A stretch of 64,000 nucleotides of DNA, taken from contig CH003381.1 in NCBI GenBank assembly GCA_000149265.1, positions 687,142 to 751,141 of the forward strand. Direction: 5' to 3'. The notes beneath the pieces were generated by a model. That model searched no databases. It had not been told where the DNA came from and saw only the letters and a list, made by a program, of their open reading frames with translations. Position numbers and translations under genes: made by a program. Origin of the DNA: Ciona savignyi. Lineage: Eukaryota > Chordata > Ascidiacea > Phlebobranchia > Cionidae. This document shows positions 38,901-50,888 of the stretch, in pieces; the first letter of the stretch is position 1, and each line of letters starts with the position of its first letter.

Positions 38901-41900
38901 AGTGTGTGATACTCAAAGAGTTTAATGCAGGGATGGCCAACCTTTTATTATAGTGGGCCGCATTGTCACTTGAAATAATTCAATGGACCGCAGAACCTAT
39001 TAAATTTTAAGAAAAACGGGTACATCAAGAAACAATTAAAAACCATAGATTCAAAGTTCAAAGTAATACCTGGAGTGAAAATGACTAGCGGGCCGCACAA
39101 ATATCTCAGGCGGGGCACAGGTTAGACATCCCTGGTTTAATGCATACTGTAAGGTAATACAATAGTCAAAATCAAAGGCGGGCCACAGGTTTTAATGTTT
39201 ATAAATGTGTGAATGGAAAAACAAGGGATGTTTACATATTATCATATGGCTAATTGACAAATTTTATTACAACTATTGGGTAATTAGAGCTGTTGGTTAT
39301 GGCTGGTGACCTTAATAGTGGCAGTCTGCACACAGCATTAAGGTTGTGGGAGGCAAACTAGCCACCAGTATCCAGCAATTGGTTCAATTTAACAACCTTT
39401 TATTGTAACAGGCGCCTTGACGTTTTTACTGACTAAGCGAACCATATAATATCTACATTCTTCTTTTGTAGACAACTTAAAGATGAGCTGAATACAAACA
39501 ATGCAACTTTAAAAGATCATATCATTTCCTGTGAAAGCACCACTCATAAAGGGGTTACAAAGTTGCTGGAAAAATATGAAAAGTACACATCAGCGTCAAA
39601 AGTCCTTTCCAAAAACCATGTCGTTCAGATTGAAACTGCCCAGACCGAATTAAACGGCATGGCCGGAAAATTTGCCAAAGAAATTGCAGGTTTTAATGCT
39701 TATTCTTTGCTTTCTTTAAACATTTGCTCTCATTTATTTTACTTCGCATTTGGTCAAAAATTATGTATTTCTTTACAGATTTAACAGATGAATCTCAGTA
39801 CTTAGATGCCAAAGTACAAGTTTTACTGCAAGACTTACAAGTAATTTTAAGTCTTAATATGAGGCTTTATTTATCTTGTAGTTATCTGTATTTTGGTGGT
39901 AGGTCCAATTTGTATATTGGACGATCTGTTTTTTTTACAATTGTCATTAAATAATTTGTGGCTTTAGTCCAATGGCTAAGCTGTTACATGTATTGCAATT
40001 AACTATAATTCAGGACATTTCATTTGGTTGGAGCAATGACCATATTGTGTTCTGTGTTGTAAGATAAGGAATAATGTGCCTTCAGTAGTGCCGGATTGAT
40101 GGAGGTATTGTGTGCACCAATTAAACACATCATTTCCATCATAGTCATTTTAGTTATAAACTATAGGCTATCTGTTAAATAAAAATCCACTCAATTCGAG
40201 TGCTGGTATTTAAAATTTTAAGTACAATTCTTTTTTATAAATAAAGTTTTAAATGTTCTGATATAGTGTCTCAAGATGGATTTCTAATTAGGGTATATTT
40301 AACATTTGGGAAAATGTAGGCAGGTGGGAAAATGAAGGCATTCAAACAACTAATCATTTAATTATTGTATGCCAACCATCAGTTTATGTTAAAGACTTTG
40401 CTACAGTTTTTATTCAAGTTACTAAACCACTGGGTTGCAGGTACTACGGACCTACAAGGACAAGGAGTATCCTGTGAAGGCAATGTGCATTGCTAAGTTG
40501 TCCAATAATGTTGGAAACTTATCCATAGACCAACGGGTGAGGGTTTCAGTTACCGGTATCTTTTAAAATTTATTTTTGCCAGTATCACATGTCCCGATAA
40601 ATAATTTCATGTTCTGTAACAGACCATGGGTGGATGATTTATAGGTTTTGTTTTACAATAGTTAAGATTCTTACTTTTTATATTTTTATATAAAAATTTA
40701 CATTACCGTGGTATTTAACTGCTTAATTGAATTGACAGACTTTATATTAACAAAAAGAAAAAAACGTTATTTGTTTTAGCATCATGATTACAAATTAGGA
40801 ATAATTAGAAATAATGACCAAGTCTAATCTGTGCCGAAGAAATTGCAGGCTCCAATGTTTGAGAGAAATGACCATGGTAGGGTTGGTGGCCGGTGTAGGG
40901 ATCCNNNNNNNNNNNNNNNNNNNNNNNNNNNNNNNNNNNNNNNNNNNNNNNNNNNNNNNNNNNNNNNNNNNNNNNNNNNNNNNNNNNNNNNNNNNNNNNN
41001 NNNNATAGTATTAAAAAAATGTAGACCTAAGCTGAGGCTCCAAGAATGTCTAACCAATCAGTTAAACTGTATGTGTTTCACTATGTCAGCTTGTAATCTA
41101 ACAATAAAGAAACCTTCCGAGATGGAGTCCAGTTTGTCGTAGTCATTTCAGAGTCTTAATACCTAGGGAACTTAATCCCAGATTTAGTGCAAGACATAGG
41201 CACGCAAAGCATAAGAGCACCTGAATCCCTACAACTGATCGGGTTCAATATTACATTCCTATATTAGGATGAGATGGAAGAGCTGAAACGAATAATAAGT
41301 GGAGAACGTATGAAAATGCTGGCTCACCGAATGAATCAAACAGAAGCAATTGTTGACCATGCTGCAGAGGATGCCTTTAAGTCGTGCACTTCCAGATCTT
41401 TGCAACTTCTTTCAAGGAAGAATCAAGTCATCGCTTATGAGATTATGCAAAATAGACAGGTAAAGTTATTGCTTCAAATTACTATCTGTGGAGATTTTTG
41501 TCCACTTGGATTGTGAAATTGCTATTAATTTTCTATAAATGTACATTAATTTTGTTCCTTTATGATATGCTAAACTTTGTATAAGCAAAACACAGTTTGG
41601 TTCCCTCAATTAACAGTCATTCTGAATTTGGATATTATCAAATTATCTATTTGTTGTATACATTATTTAATGTGTAACTTCACAAGGTTACTTATCAATT
41701 GTTACTAGCTTATAACTGTAAATTTTTCTTAAGACTAAATATGACTTTTTCACAAATAGTTCCAGGGTTTTATGTTTGCTTCTAGTATAAGTGTTTGTTT
41801 TAATGTTTTATTTGCTGACATATTGTTTTGCTTAAAATACGCTTAAATGAAATATTTAGGTTTATCCCCATGAATGGGAAAACCAAGGGGGTTAACACAC

Positions 41901-42800
41901 AGTCATTCACCAGATTACCTCGCGCCCAATGTCTGGTTAGTGGAGCTATTGCAGTGTGTTGTGTATGATTTAGAGGTTTACTCTAATCTATTGGGTTCAG
42001 GCAATGTCGGTCAAGTGCCTTGCCCAAGGACACAACTGTCTAGCTTGTGACCAGTTTTAAACCTGGAACCCTTTGGTTGAAATGCGACGCACTTAACTAC
42101 CAGACTAATCGGTTGTTGAATACCAAAAATCTTGAATAAACTAAAATTGTGCGTGCACAACTTCATAACATTTCTTCACCGTGACGCTATAGTGAAAGAG
42201 CAACTTTGTTTAATGGTAATCATAATGTATTCAATGTCCCATCTTCCAGGATAACACAAAACAATTATAAAATTGTTAGTATAAATCTATAGAATTAAAT
42301 GGTATTATTCATGCTACACAGGAAATATCAGAATTGACCCTGATTGTAGAGCAGCTAGAAAATGAAGTAAAAATACTTTCGAATATGACGGAAACAAACG
42401 TTCGAAAATATGTGTTCCCAGAGTTGAAAGTAATGGACACACCTATGTAAGTGCAAGTTACAGCTACTTATGAATATAGAACATACATCATCAGGAGTAA
42501 AAAAGGATCGAACTTTATGTACTGGTGTCGAAAATAATAAAAGAGCATACGGTGTTATATTATAATTGTTTTTCAATCCCATGGATAAACATGCATATGT
42601 CTGTCATTAAAATACTGCATATTTATGGTTGGTTCGCCAAGCTATTGCAGTGCATTATTTAAACTAGACTGCTAGTTGGGTGAGGTTAATTTGGTTTGCT
42701 TCACAATCTTCATACTAAATATAGAATATTATACAACAGGTGTCACCCTGACGAAGATGTGATACTGGACATTCCAACACAACAGATGCTGCCAATATAA
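35923..42800 (+). CDS. C20orf96: C20orf96 homologue (coiled-coil protein)
   Basis: Ten exons: 35923-36060, 37424-37532, 38268-38384, 38741-38897, 39472-39689, 39779-39840, 40441-40536, 41268-41459, 42322-42446, 42740-42800; 424 residues (human protein about 363). Shared features in order: DYSQWQ in exon 2 (human PDYVPWQQ); a long heptad-rich coiled coil through exons 4-6 (LLEKYEKYTSASKVLSKNHV); TYKDKEYPVKAMCIAKL in exon 7 (human TYMDHEYSIKSVQISTL); DQRDEMEELKRII across exons 7-8; and the end PDEDVILDIPTQQMLPI, very close to human PDMDVILNIPVEEPLPF. Function is not established. The short exons 2-4 rest on splice sites and phase only. The assembly gap 40905-41004 lies in intron 7. It converges on the hexokinase gene 289 bp away. 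Confidence 0.85.
36190..36830 (+). repeat. SINE-like repeat interrupted by a nested element
   Basis: The head starts at about 36190 (accagttggtctgacggttt), is broken at 36219, and resumes at 36602 with gtgcaacgcctttcaaccga, then gtccttgggcaaggtactta, cctgaacccagcgaattaat and gataaacatgaatatcc. It lies in intron 1 of the C20orf96 homologue. Confidence 0.88.
36220..36601. mobile_element. Non-autonomous hAT-like element nested in a SINE
   Basis: 382 bp with terminal inverted repeats CCAGTATGGAAAGTA and, from the right end, CCCCTATGGAAAGTA. The host sequence gtgcaacg (8 bp, extendable to 10) is duplicated at 36212-36219 and 36602-36609. The subterminal motif tgcacactcgag occurs near both ends, as in hAT elements with repeated transposase-binding sites. 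No coding capacity. Confidence 0.85.
38530..38620 (-). repeat. SINE fragment
   Basis: Motifs aggcaattgtcaaagtac, ccaccgttgggttactgg and gcagtgtgttgtatat. It lies in intron 3 of the C20orf96 homologue. Confidence 0.55.
38928..39134. mobile_element. Non-autonomous hAT element with perfect 8-bp TSD
   Basis: 207 bp. It starts CAGGGATGGCCAACCTTTTA and ends GGTTAGACATCCCTG, the classic hAT termini, with gggccgc motifs inside both ends. Flanked by gtttaatg at 38920-38927 and 39135-39142. It lies in intron 4 of the C20orf96 homologue. Confidence 0.95.
40905..41004. other. Assembly gap (100 N)
   Basis: Exactly 100 N, the usual placeholder for a gap of unknown size. It lies in intron 7 of the C20orf96 homologue, so no exon appears to be lost. 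Confidence 0.99.
41030..41215 (+). repeat. Unclassified dispersed repeat, copy 1
   Basis: It matches the reverse complement of 52215-52380: shared stretches include caataaagaaaccttcc, actgtatgtgt, cagatttagtgc (cagattttgtgc in the other) and agacataggca. It lies next to the assembly gap, whose hidden part may hold the rest of the element. Confidence 0.75.
41855..42112 (-). repeat. SINE-like repeat, near full length
   Basis: Antisense copy from tttatccccatgaatgggaa through gtgccttgcccaaggacaca to cttaactaccagactaatcg. It lies in intron 8 of the C20orf96 homologue. Confidence 0.85.
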
Positions 42801-43089
42801 ACTTCAAATATTAAAATGGGCGTAAAAATGGAACTTGTTCAAATCTCATAATTAAAAATTTTACAGAAGGCAACAAAGTATCAAACAAGCTGTATCAATG
42901 TAACAATCCACCCATAATAGATCACATATAAAAACAAGGCAATAGTAAAAAAAGAACTTCCAATCAGAATTGTATATATAATAAGGAAGAGTTGCGGTAT
43001 AAAAAGTCTAAAATTTTGAGTTTCTATTTTGAGTAAATTTTTAAAAAGAAAACTGGATTAGTGGCAGCATAAACTGATTTGTGATGTCA

Positions 43090-46000
43090 TTAGGTTTTTA
43101 GTTTTTGTAATCTGCTCTCTACTGCCGCCACCAAAGCTGCTCCTCTTCCACTTCCATCAGTGGAAACCTCAAATCCAATGTTGAGTTCAGGAGCCAGTCT
43201 CCTCGTGGTGTCTATTAGCACATTCTTGAAGCTGCATGGAAACGAAATAAAATTATTTTTAAAGCAAAATTTTAAAAAACCTTACTTACACACTGCAAAA
43301 CTGGTTTGCATGTTCACTATCCCTGCGTTGTTAGACTCAATGACAAAAGGGCTAAGTGTTTAAGTTGTGTGTTTGTACTTTAATGGGTGTGATTACTTAC
43401 ATTACATAAATTAGTATGGGTGGTTATACGGTAGCGCCAGGACTAGGAATTTAGGCCATAGAAGGCACGTTAATCCAATGCCTGAGCTATCGTGGATCCA
43501 GGATATAGCGGTCAAGTTGGCCACTGTCCTGAAAGAAGCTGACTAAGTGCTTTTCTGATCAATTTATAATAACACATCATAATTAGGAATCTTATCTATT
43601 CCACCTAAAATGTGAGGCAGTACATAAAATGCAACCTATAACAATATTAGTTTTATTAGATTCCTTTCATGTTTGTTAAAGGAAAACCTGACTTTAAATC
43701 ACAACAATAACTTTTAAAATCAAAACACTCACGTGGGATGCTTTCTGTACACAGAACCGTCCACACCAACCACCATTCGCACGTGTCCCCGATTCTTCTC
43801 AATCTTGCGAGCCACTGCCACTACACCTACCGCACACAATGCAGCAGCTCTTACTGACACCGCTTCGCATATCTACCATGTAGAACATTACATTCTGTTG
43901 TAGGCACAATTAAGGGGGAATTTATAGGTAAACAACAAACAAAGATGCAGAAATCACAGTACCAAATAATTTTAAAATCAAGATAACCACTTAAAAAATA
44001 TCAGCTTTCAATACATGCATTGAGCCCAAATGCTAAGAATACTGTTATGCATAATGGTTTATATTATACACATAGTTTCCCAATAAAATAATCTTCATTA
44101 CTTTTTTAACTTTTGCGACGTCATCGATGTTTGCCGTCACTCCAAATGAACGAAGATATTCCATTGTCATCGTAGCATCAATATTTGGCCTAAGTCAACA
44201 AGTGAAAACATTTTCATACAAAGTATAACATCTAAGATGGTGGTCTGCCACAAGTCTATAAATATGATAGTAAGACGGGGCATATTGAGCACAGTGTTCA
44301 GTAGTTGTGTTTTTTTTTATATTCAAAGCTCCCATATGTTTGATGTGATTTAACATCCTTATAACTGTTATTTTTAATCACATTGCGACAATCACACTAA
44401 AATTGCGCAGAGTCATCTGTTAAACCAAAACAAACATAAACTGGGGGAAATTACTCAAAACAAAATTAGCTAACAGTCTAGAACTCAGCAGGAAATTGTG
44501 CTTACAAACAATAGTCATAATATACCATATTACTTCTTATTTTCAATGTTGGATATCTATGTTTCATATAAGACTAAACTTACTGTTGAAGATCTGCCAA
44601 ATCTGTAGAAGAACTATACATCAAGTAATTAAATTTACAAATGAAAATATGAACCAGAATATATATATATATACAAAGTTAAAAAGACACTCACTGTAAT
44701 ATTTGTGACACAAATGCTGTTGAGAAGCCACCGTCATACAAGATGCTATGTTCATCAACCTTTTGGAAAAGTTCTCCTTTGGCTGAAAGATCAACGATTA
44801 TCCTTCGAACCAGTTCCCCCATGTACATTCCGCTGATCATCTTTTCATATCTACCAATAAACACGCTCAATTTTCCTATATTAACACATAGTGGTAACTG
44901 TTTAGTGGAAGTTTTTTAAACTTTTAATGTTTAAAGTTTATTTTTTGAATAAAAAAAAAACAAATCATTAATAGAAATGTGGATTTGTTAATCACTTAAA
45001 AAATAAAATACTCTTTTTTGTAATAACCTAAATGTAGCCGTTGTGTTTTATGGCATACTATACTTACATATGCTCCCCTTGATTTGGAGAATTGTGATCA
45101 ATTGCAATATCGTAGCTTGTTTTCACCTCATCAAGTGATCCACTGTTGTCACCAAACGCCCCCCACTCAGTATTAATGCACATCTCACCTTCTAATGAGC
45201 GGAAATTGTCTCCCAACATTTCAGTGTTCGATTGTGACTCCATGTAACACATGTTGGTACCAGTGCCTGCAGATTATGCCTTGTTATGTGATGTGTACTA
45301 TTGTGGTCTGCTCTATTAACATCAAGTTGGGTATACCACACACTCACCAACAATAAGTCCCATGCATGTTTCATGGTGGTCATACGCACAAGACACCATC
45401 GTACCCACAGTGTCGTTCACAACCGTCGACATGATCTTCAGCTCAAAGTTCTGTGACATTTAAGTGGTTTCAGAGCGTTCAACACTTCGAGTTCAATATG
45501 CTACATGGGTTGGTAACACTGCCACATACAGTGTAAATGTATAACATCAATTGTACTTCTATATAACATCAATTGTACTTTCTATATAACATCAATTGTA
45601 CTTATAACATCAATTGTACTTATATATAACATCAATTGTACTTCTATACAAAGAAAACACAAGAGTACAGACCAACCAATGTGGGGGTACAGTCGCATGT
45701 GTCGATGTAATATTAAAAAATGTAAACTAATAAAAAATATGGCAAAAACCGAAATTCAAAATAACGAGTGGTTGAAATTATTAATAAACATTTAAAATTA
45801 TTTTTTTACAAAAAGAAAACAGGAAAACAGTTTATCAGAAAATTAAGGCAATTAATTACACTCAAATTAATCGTGCACACATGCTGTGTATTAGCTTCAT
45901 TGTAATTGTGCGTCATTTCCTACTAAACAATACGTATCTATTTGCTACTATGATCAAAAATTCATAGAAACACCATCAAAACAAACACTATATATGTATT

Positions 46001-49000
46001 TGTTGTATACTATCACACCTTATTGACATTTATTTTTTCTGCAAAAACTGTTAGTTTTTTTTAAGAATTATCTAGTTTTTTTTTACAAAAAATGGTGTAC
46101 TGCAATAAATCGAATGAAAAATCATACAAAATCAATAAAATTAAATTTAATTGCTTAGAATGTATTGGTATGATATTTGTATTATAGCATGTGGAAAAAT
46201 CCATTGGATTTATGTACTGAATTGTCACAAAATACGTAGGAAACGAGTTGATTGGATAACCATAATTAACGCATGTTATGCATCTATAGGTAACCAGGTT
46301 AGTTTGTGTTACAATTTGTTGAATTTGGACATATTGTACAGATTAGAGATTTATTTGAATTTTGGGCAAAAAAACATTGAATTCACAACATGCCAATATT
46401 GTATACAAACTCCCACTGATAAGTGATCCATCACTTTACGGGAGGTTAATTCCAAATGAATGGTGTTGTAGCGTCAACGTATTTACGCAAGTATGTTTCT
46501 GATGATAGTTTTATTACATAAAAACATGTTTTGCTCTGTATAAAGCAATGTAGGTAAGGGGTCAAAAATCGACCGTTTAACAATTTTCTTTAAAAACAAT
46601 TGGATTAGACACTTTTCCCTTCTCTAATGCAAATATTACTATTTTCTAATTTGTGCTATGCATGGTGTCATTATTGGTAGATATTTATTTCTAGATACAT
46701 TAACCTAAATTACAAAGAAAAATTACTTTAAATACTTAATGAATTTAAAACCGATTAAAAATTAGATAGGATACTCATATTTATCGCCAGCTATGGATAA
46801 ACAGATATCACATCTATTATATCCAAGCTAACCAGCCAGAGAAAAAAAGTTCATTATGGTGAAAGATGACTTACCAGGCAGCGGACTTTGAACTTTCTGT
46901 TAATTGCATCATTGAGGAGTTGTCCAATGTCCTCTCCAACAACCCCTGATGCTGTGAATCCTTTGGACCAATTTACAAGGATTGTCTGCGAAACACCATG
47001 TTACAAACAATTCATTTTTACTCTCATCACTATAATACAATATTGTAAAAGCATTTAAATTTTAATTAAAACGTGGATGACTGATAGATATTTATTTTTA
47101 TTTACTTGAATTGTAAAGGTAAGAAACCATCATTGACAGACAGAGCACTTGGATAATCAATCATTCACTTTTGCAACATCCCACAGTCCAATTATTAAAA
47201 TGCAGATATTTTGTGTTTAAGACTAGGGCTCCGCAACCAGTGTGCCATGGGACAGTACCGGTACTGTGCCAGAAGACAATGCTAGTTGTGCCGTGGAAAA
47301 ATAATAATATTTTTTTAAACCCAGTTTTTACCAAATAAAAATGATTGGTTGCGAAGCACTGTTAATTAAAAGCTAAATAAAGCTTGCAACTAAACTTTAC
47401 TATTAAGTTGTAGACTGCACACAATATTTATATTACATGAGCTATTAAATAATAACACAACTATATCGGTATGAGCTGAATATGTTCAGCCAATCAGAGA
47501 TGAACTCAATATTTCGCTGTTAGACTTGTCTTTAAGCATTGTACTGTAGGCCGTAGGGGTTTGTGGGCATATCCATTATCGCTAGAGTAATCGAGCCATT
47601 ACGAATACACGTATGCATCCAGTGTAAATTATAGGATGCTCCAACAAAACCACCTTTTTAATCCCAAGATGTCTGGTAGGGAAGGAGAAGGTAAAGCCGA
47701 TCGGAAGTAACTGACACATCATGTCACGCTCAACAAGAAAATCCCATAAGCAGTTGACTAGATGGTCAAATAACTGAAAGAATATGGGAAATAAATGATT
47801 TAATCATTTTATAGAGCAACTAGTACTAATTGCAAGATACCGGTAACATTTTGTAAGAAACAAGGCACTAATGGTGCTAAATGTATCTATTATCTAAAGG
47901 CCATTGCATTACAATTTAGCTCAAAAAACATAAGAAAGCAGAAAGATGCTATGTTAAATATAGAAGATGGCCTTTGCCAGTGTATTAATTGGATTTTAAG
48001 TGCTACTACACTGAAAAGATACCACAAAAATTCACAAGGGAGTACCAATATACAAATTACTATGAACTTCACCTTTGTACCAGTTCCAGTCATTAGTTTG
48101 TGGGAGATTGAGTAGACCTGGTTATCCATTTGAATGTTTGAGTTAGGATTGGGGGTTATCTTAACCAGTATTATCCGGAAATTAGTTCCTCCTAAATCAA
48201 GTGCAAGGAAATCACCATGCTCTGAAAAAAAGAAATAATTAGGATCTTTTATGTGTCAGCTGATTTACCTCAAAGTTTCAAACTGAACTTTTTCTCATAA
48301 AAATTTATCCAACAGCTACCAAAAAATTAGGTCAAAAATAAAGCTAAAATAAATTAAAAATCTGAATGTGCAAAAAACATCGAAAATTAGACTTTTTATT
48401 CTAAGATGGTTTGGAGTGAAGCTTTATGGTCTGGGGCTATATATATAAGTTTCATCAAAATTCGATTAAAATCAAACAATTTTTCAAAATATCCCAAAAT
48501 AGTGTTATACTCGCTTGTTTTTTAAAAACATTATTTCATTAATATAAGCAGTATGCTTCAAATCTGTTTCATGGATTTTGTTTTCGCAAAAATTTGTGGG
48601 ATAATTATTTTTACTCCAATTCACACAATTAGATGACTTTTAAAATTCTGTTTCAGTCTGACCGATTAGTCTGGTGGAGTATTACTTCGCCTTACAACCG
48701 AAGGTTCAAAATTGGTCACAAGCTAGTCCATTAGGTCCTTGGGCAAGGCTTTCACAGACAGTGTCTGATCCCAGCAGATTAATGGGTTCTACCAAATTGA
48801 AGAAATGTCTTAATTATGTACAAGGTACAACACACTGCAATAGCTCCGTTAAACCGACGTTGAGTGCGAGGTAATCTAACAATGGCCCGTGTGTTAACCC
48901 CTTTGATTTTTTCATTCACAGGGATAAACATGAATATTATATCATATCATATGTTTAAAACTAATTTAACAATTGTCACCTGTTCCATCAGGAGTGCTTG

Positions 49001-49956
49001 TAACATAAGATGGCAACATCTTTAATTCAGCTTCCTCATTTGTAGCTTGGCCCAACCCTTTGAATAATTGTTCGAATAGTTTTGTGGACAAATGCATTAG
49101 TTTTTCATCAGACAAGGTAAATGCTTCAATCACTTTATCTACCTGTAAAACAAATATATATATTTTCAAAGATAACATATTTAGATTTATTTGTTTATGT
49201 GGGTCAGTCGAAACATTACCAATATTAAAAAATGTTTTGTTTATTTGTGCATCACTGTTTTTCGCATCTGCTGTTATTAAATATAAATTTAATTTTAAGA
49301 TTGAATGTCAAAGTGTATAAGGCTATCGAGGCTAACATGAGGTATAAGGTGGTATTTAAGTCAACCTTTCCCAAACATTTTCAACATTTTAAAGTCATAT
49401 GCATGAGGTACCTCCAAATACTACAGGACCGCATGGAGCGCTAAAATCGCTTGGAGCGATTGGATCGCTTACTATACTTCGTAATTACAAAAGCCATGAT
49501 AATAATGTTAAGATTAGGGTTAAAGTTAGTTCTGGGGTTGAGATTAGTGTTTGGGACAGGGTTAGAATTACTTTCCATAGCAATCTAAGTGATCCAAGCG
49601 ATCCAAACGGTCCAAGCGGTCCTGTAGTATTTAGAGGCACCCATCATGCATGTAATACAAATGTATTAAAATTGTTTTAATGGCAATGGACTCCAGTTTG
49701 GAAATGTACAAAAAAAACATGTATACACACTATGGGCAACACTAAAAGAAGGAAATAAGATAAACTCACTAAAACCACAGTAACTATTTTTAACCCTACT
49801 TCATACACTAATCTCAATTTGCCTCTTTTCCTCCATTTAGTTCCCCCCACACTATCTTACCGAATACAGCCATGCATTCCAGACCAAAATGCTGTAGTGC
49901 ATGAATTATCGTCCTACACATCTAACTCATATCTTAAATATAAAGCAACTCACCAT
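43090..49956 (-). CDS. Hexokinase, single-domain (about 50 kDa)
   Basis: Exons in order: 49954-49956 (ATG only, inferred), 48980-49142, 48073-48221, 47654-47773, 46875-46985, 45348-45450, 45068-45266, 44695-44850, 44102-44189, 43733-43872, 43090-43231. The total is 457 residues, the size of glucokinase or one half of vertebrate HK1-3. Motifs in order: [13 protein letters not shown]; phosphate-1 loop LDLGGTNFR (D65); [10 protein letters not shown]; catalytic D195 in [50 protein letters not shown]; and the adenosine loop [15 protein letters not shown]. It phosphorylates glucose at C6 with ATP in the cytosol. The N-terminus is the weak point: the exon beginning VDKVIEAF has no in-frame ATG of its own, and the ATG/GTGAGT at 49956-49949 is the best donor in phase. 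HK type (GCK or HK1-like) cannot be decided here. Confidence 0.92.
45540..45655. repeat. 22-24-bp minisatellite, five units
   Basis: Units of ataacatcaattgtactt with variable spacers (ctat, tctat, tatat). It lies in the hexokinase intron between 45450 and 46875. Confidence 0.9.
47224..47361. mobile_element. Probable short hAT-like element
   Basis: The left end TAGGGCTCCGCAACCA and the right end, read inward, CAGTGCTTCGCAACCA form a 16-bp inverted repeat with three mismatches; length is 138 bp. The flanks (tttaagac and ttaattaa) are only weakly similar, so the target duplication is not convincing. It lies in a hexokinase intron. Confidence 0.5.
48655..48945 (+). repeat. SINE-like repeat
   Basis: Sense copy: ccgattagtctggtggag, aaaattggtcacaagctagt, ccttgggcaaggctttcaca, gtgtgttaacccctttgatt, gggataaacatgaatatta. 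It lies in a hexokinase intron. Confidence 0.85.
49407..49642. mobile_element. TIR element (MITE), second copy
   Basis: Same family as 33458-33671: left end GGTACCTCCAAATACTACAG, right end GTAGTATTTAGAGGCACCC, with the same gttctggggttgagattagt core. The flanks share atgcatg (left catatgcatg, right atcatgcatg), an imperfect target duplication. It lies in hexokinase intron 1. Confidence 0.85.
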
Positions 49957-50648
49957 ATTCTTTTTGTAGCTTATCAGTTTAAATAAAAGGAAAATTAAAA
50001 TTAAGGTAAATTAGAATCCAGTTTATTTGATAATTGTGTGCTGTAAAAGAATCACAAATTGTAGTAAATATTAATACAACTTGGCATTGCTATAGACAAA
50101 CTGAACACTTTAACACCACTTTTCTTAATGCCGCAAAGCATGAACATTATAAAAACCTTTCATATTAATTAATTTAGTTTTATTTTATTGCAATTAGCAA
50201 TAACCGTTATAAAATTAATCATCAACTAAACCCATGGTATTTCTTGCAACTTGCAGGTTGTATTCAGTTTTGCAAACTGCATGCATCAAGCCTTGTTTGT
50301 TTATGATAGTAACAGCCATAGAAATCTAATCCAAATTTTATTCTCTGACGTCACTCGCCAATAGATAAACGATCGGGTGGCCGCATGGTCAACGAGGCCA
50401 ACACCAATACCAAAAACCTAGAACAATAAATGGCCTTTGTACTGTAGGGGTTCACAGAAATAAGTTTATGTCCGTGGTGCCTATAATTGGCAAAAAATCT
50501 GTCTCTAGCTAATGGTCCAATATGACTCCGTAATACGACAACTTTATAGAATTTTATTCTTGGTTACCGGCAATGATGACAAAACACGCATATAATGATT
50601 AATCCAGTATATGCTGGCACGACTAAATAAACACCAAAAGGGGCCGCG

Positions 50649-50888
50649 GTGCCGAAAGCCGCGGCTTCTATTTGCTTACCACTGCAAGAACCACGATTCG
50701 AAAACTATAGTAATTCATTCATGCTCGAAAACAAAAGACAGCGTGTTGGTATGTGGGAAAAAATTCTGGAAACGTTAAAGCCTGCGGTCATGTTAAAGCA
50801 GATTTACAACCGTGTGGGGGAGAGTTCTATGGAACCAGTGATAACAACAACATGCGTAGATAATGAACAAAGACAAACTGTAAGATTT
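50649..50888 (+). CDS. Hypothetical first exon, unrecognised
   Basis: An open frame ends at a donor-like ACT/GTAAGA at 50889. The first ATG in it is at about 50720, giving MLENKRQRVGMWEKILETLK and a charged remainder (QIYNRVGESSMEP, TCVDNEQRQT). Composition looks coding (mixed charged residues, no low complexity), but I recognise no family. No following exon in matching phase was found, so it may be the start of a gene whose other exons I missed, or chance. Confidence 0.25.

Noticed and set aside
45192-45389. Alternative minus-strand frame in the hexokinase region
   Set aside because: It is out of frame with the well-conserved hexokinase exons 45068-45266 and 45348-45450.
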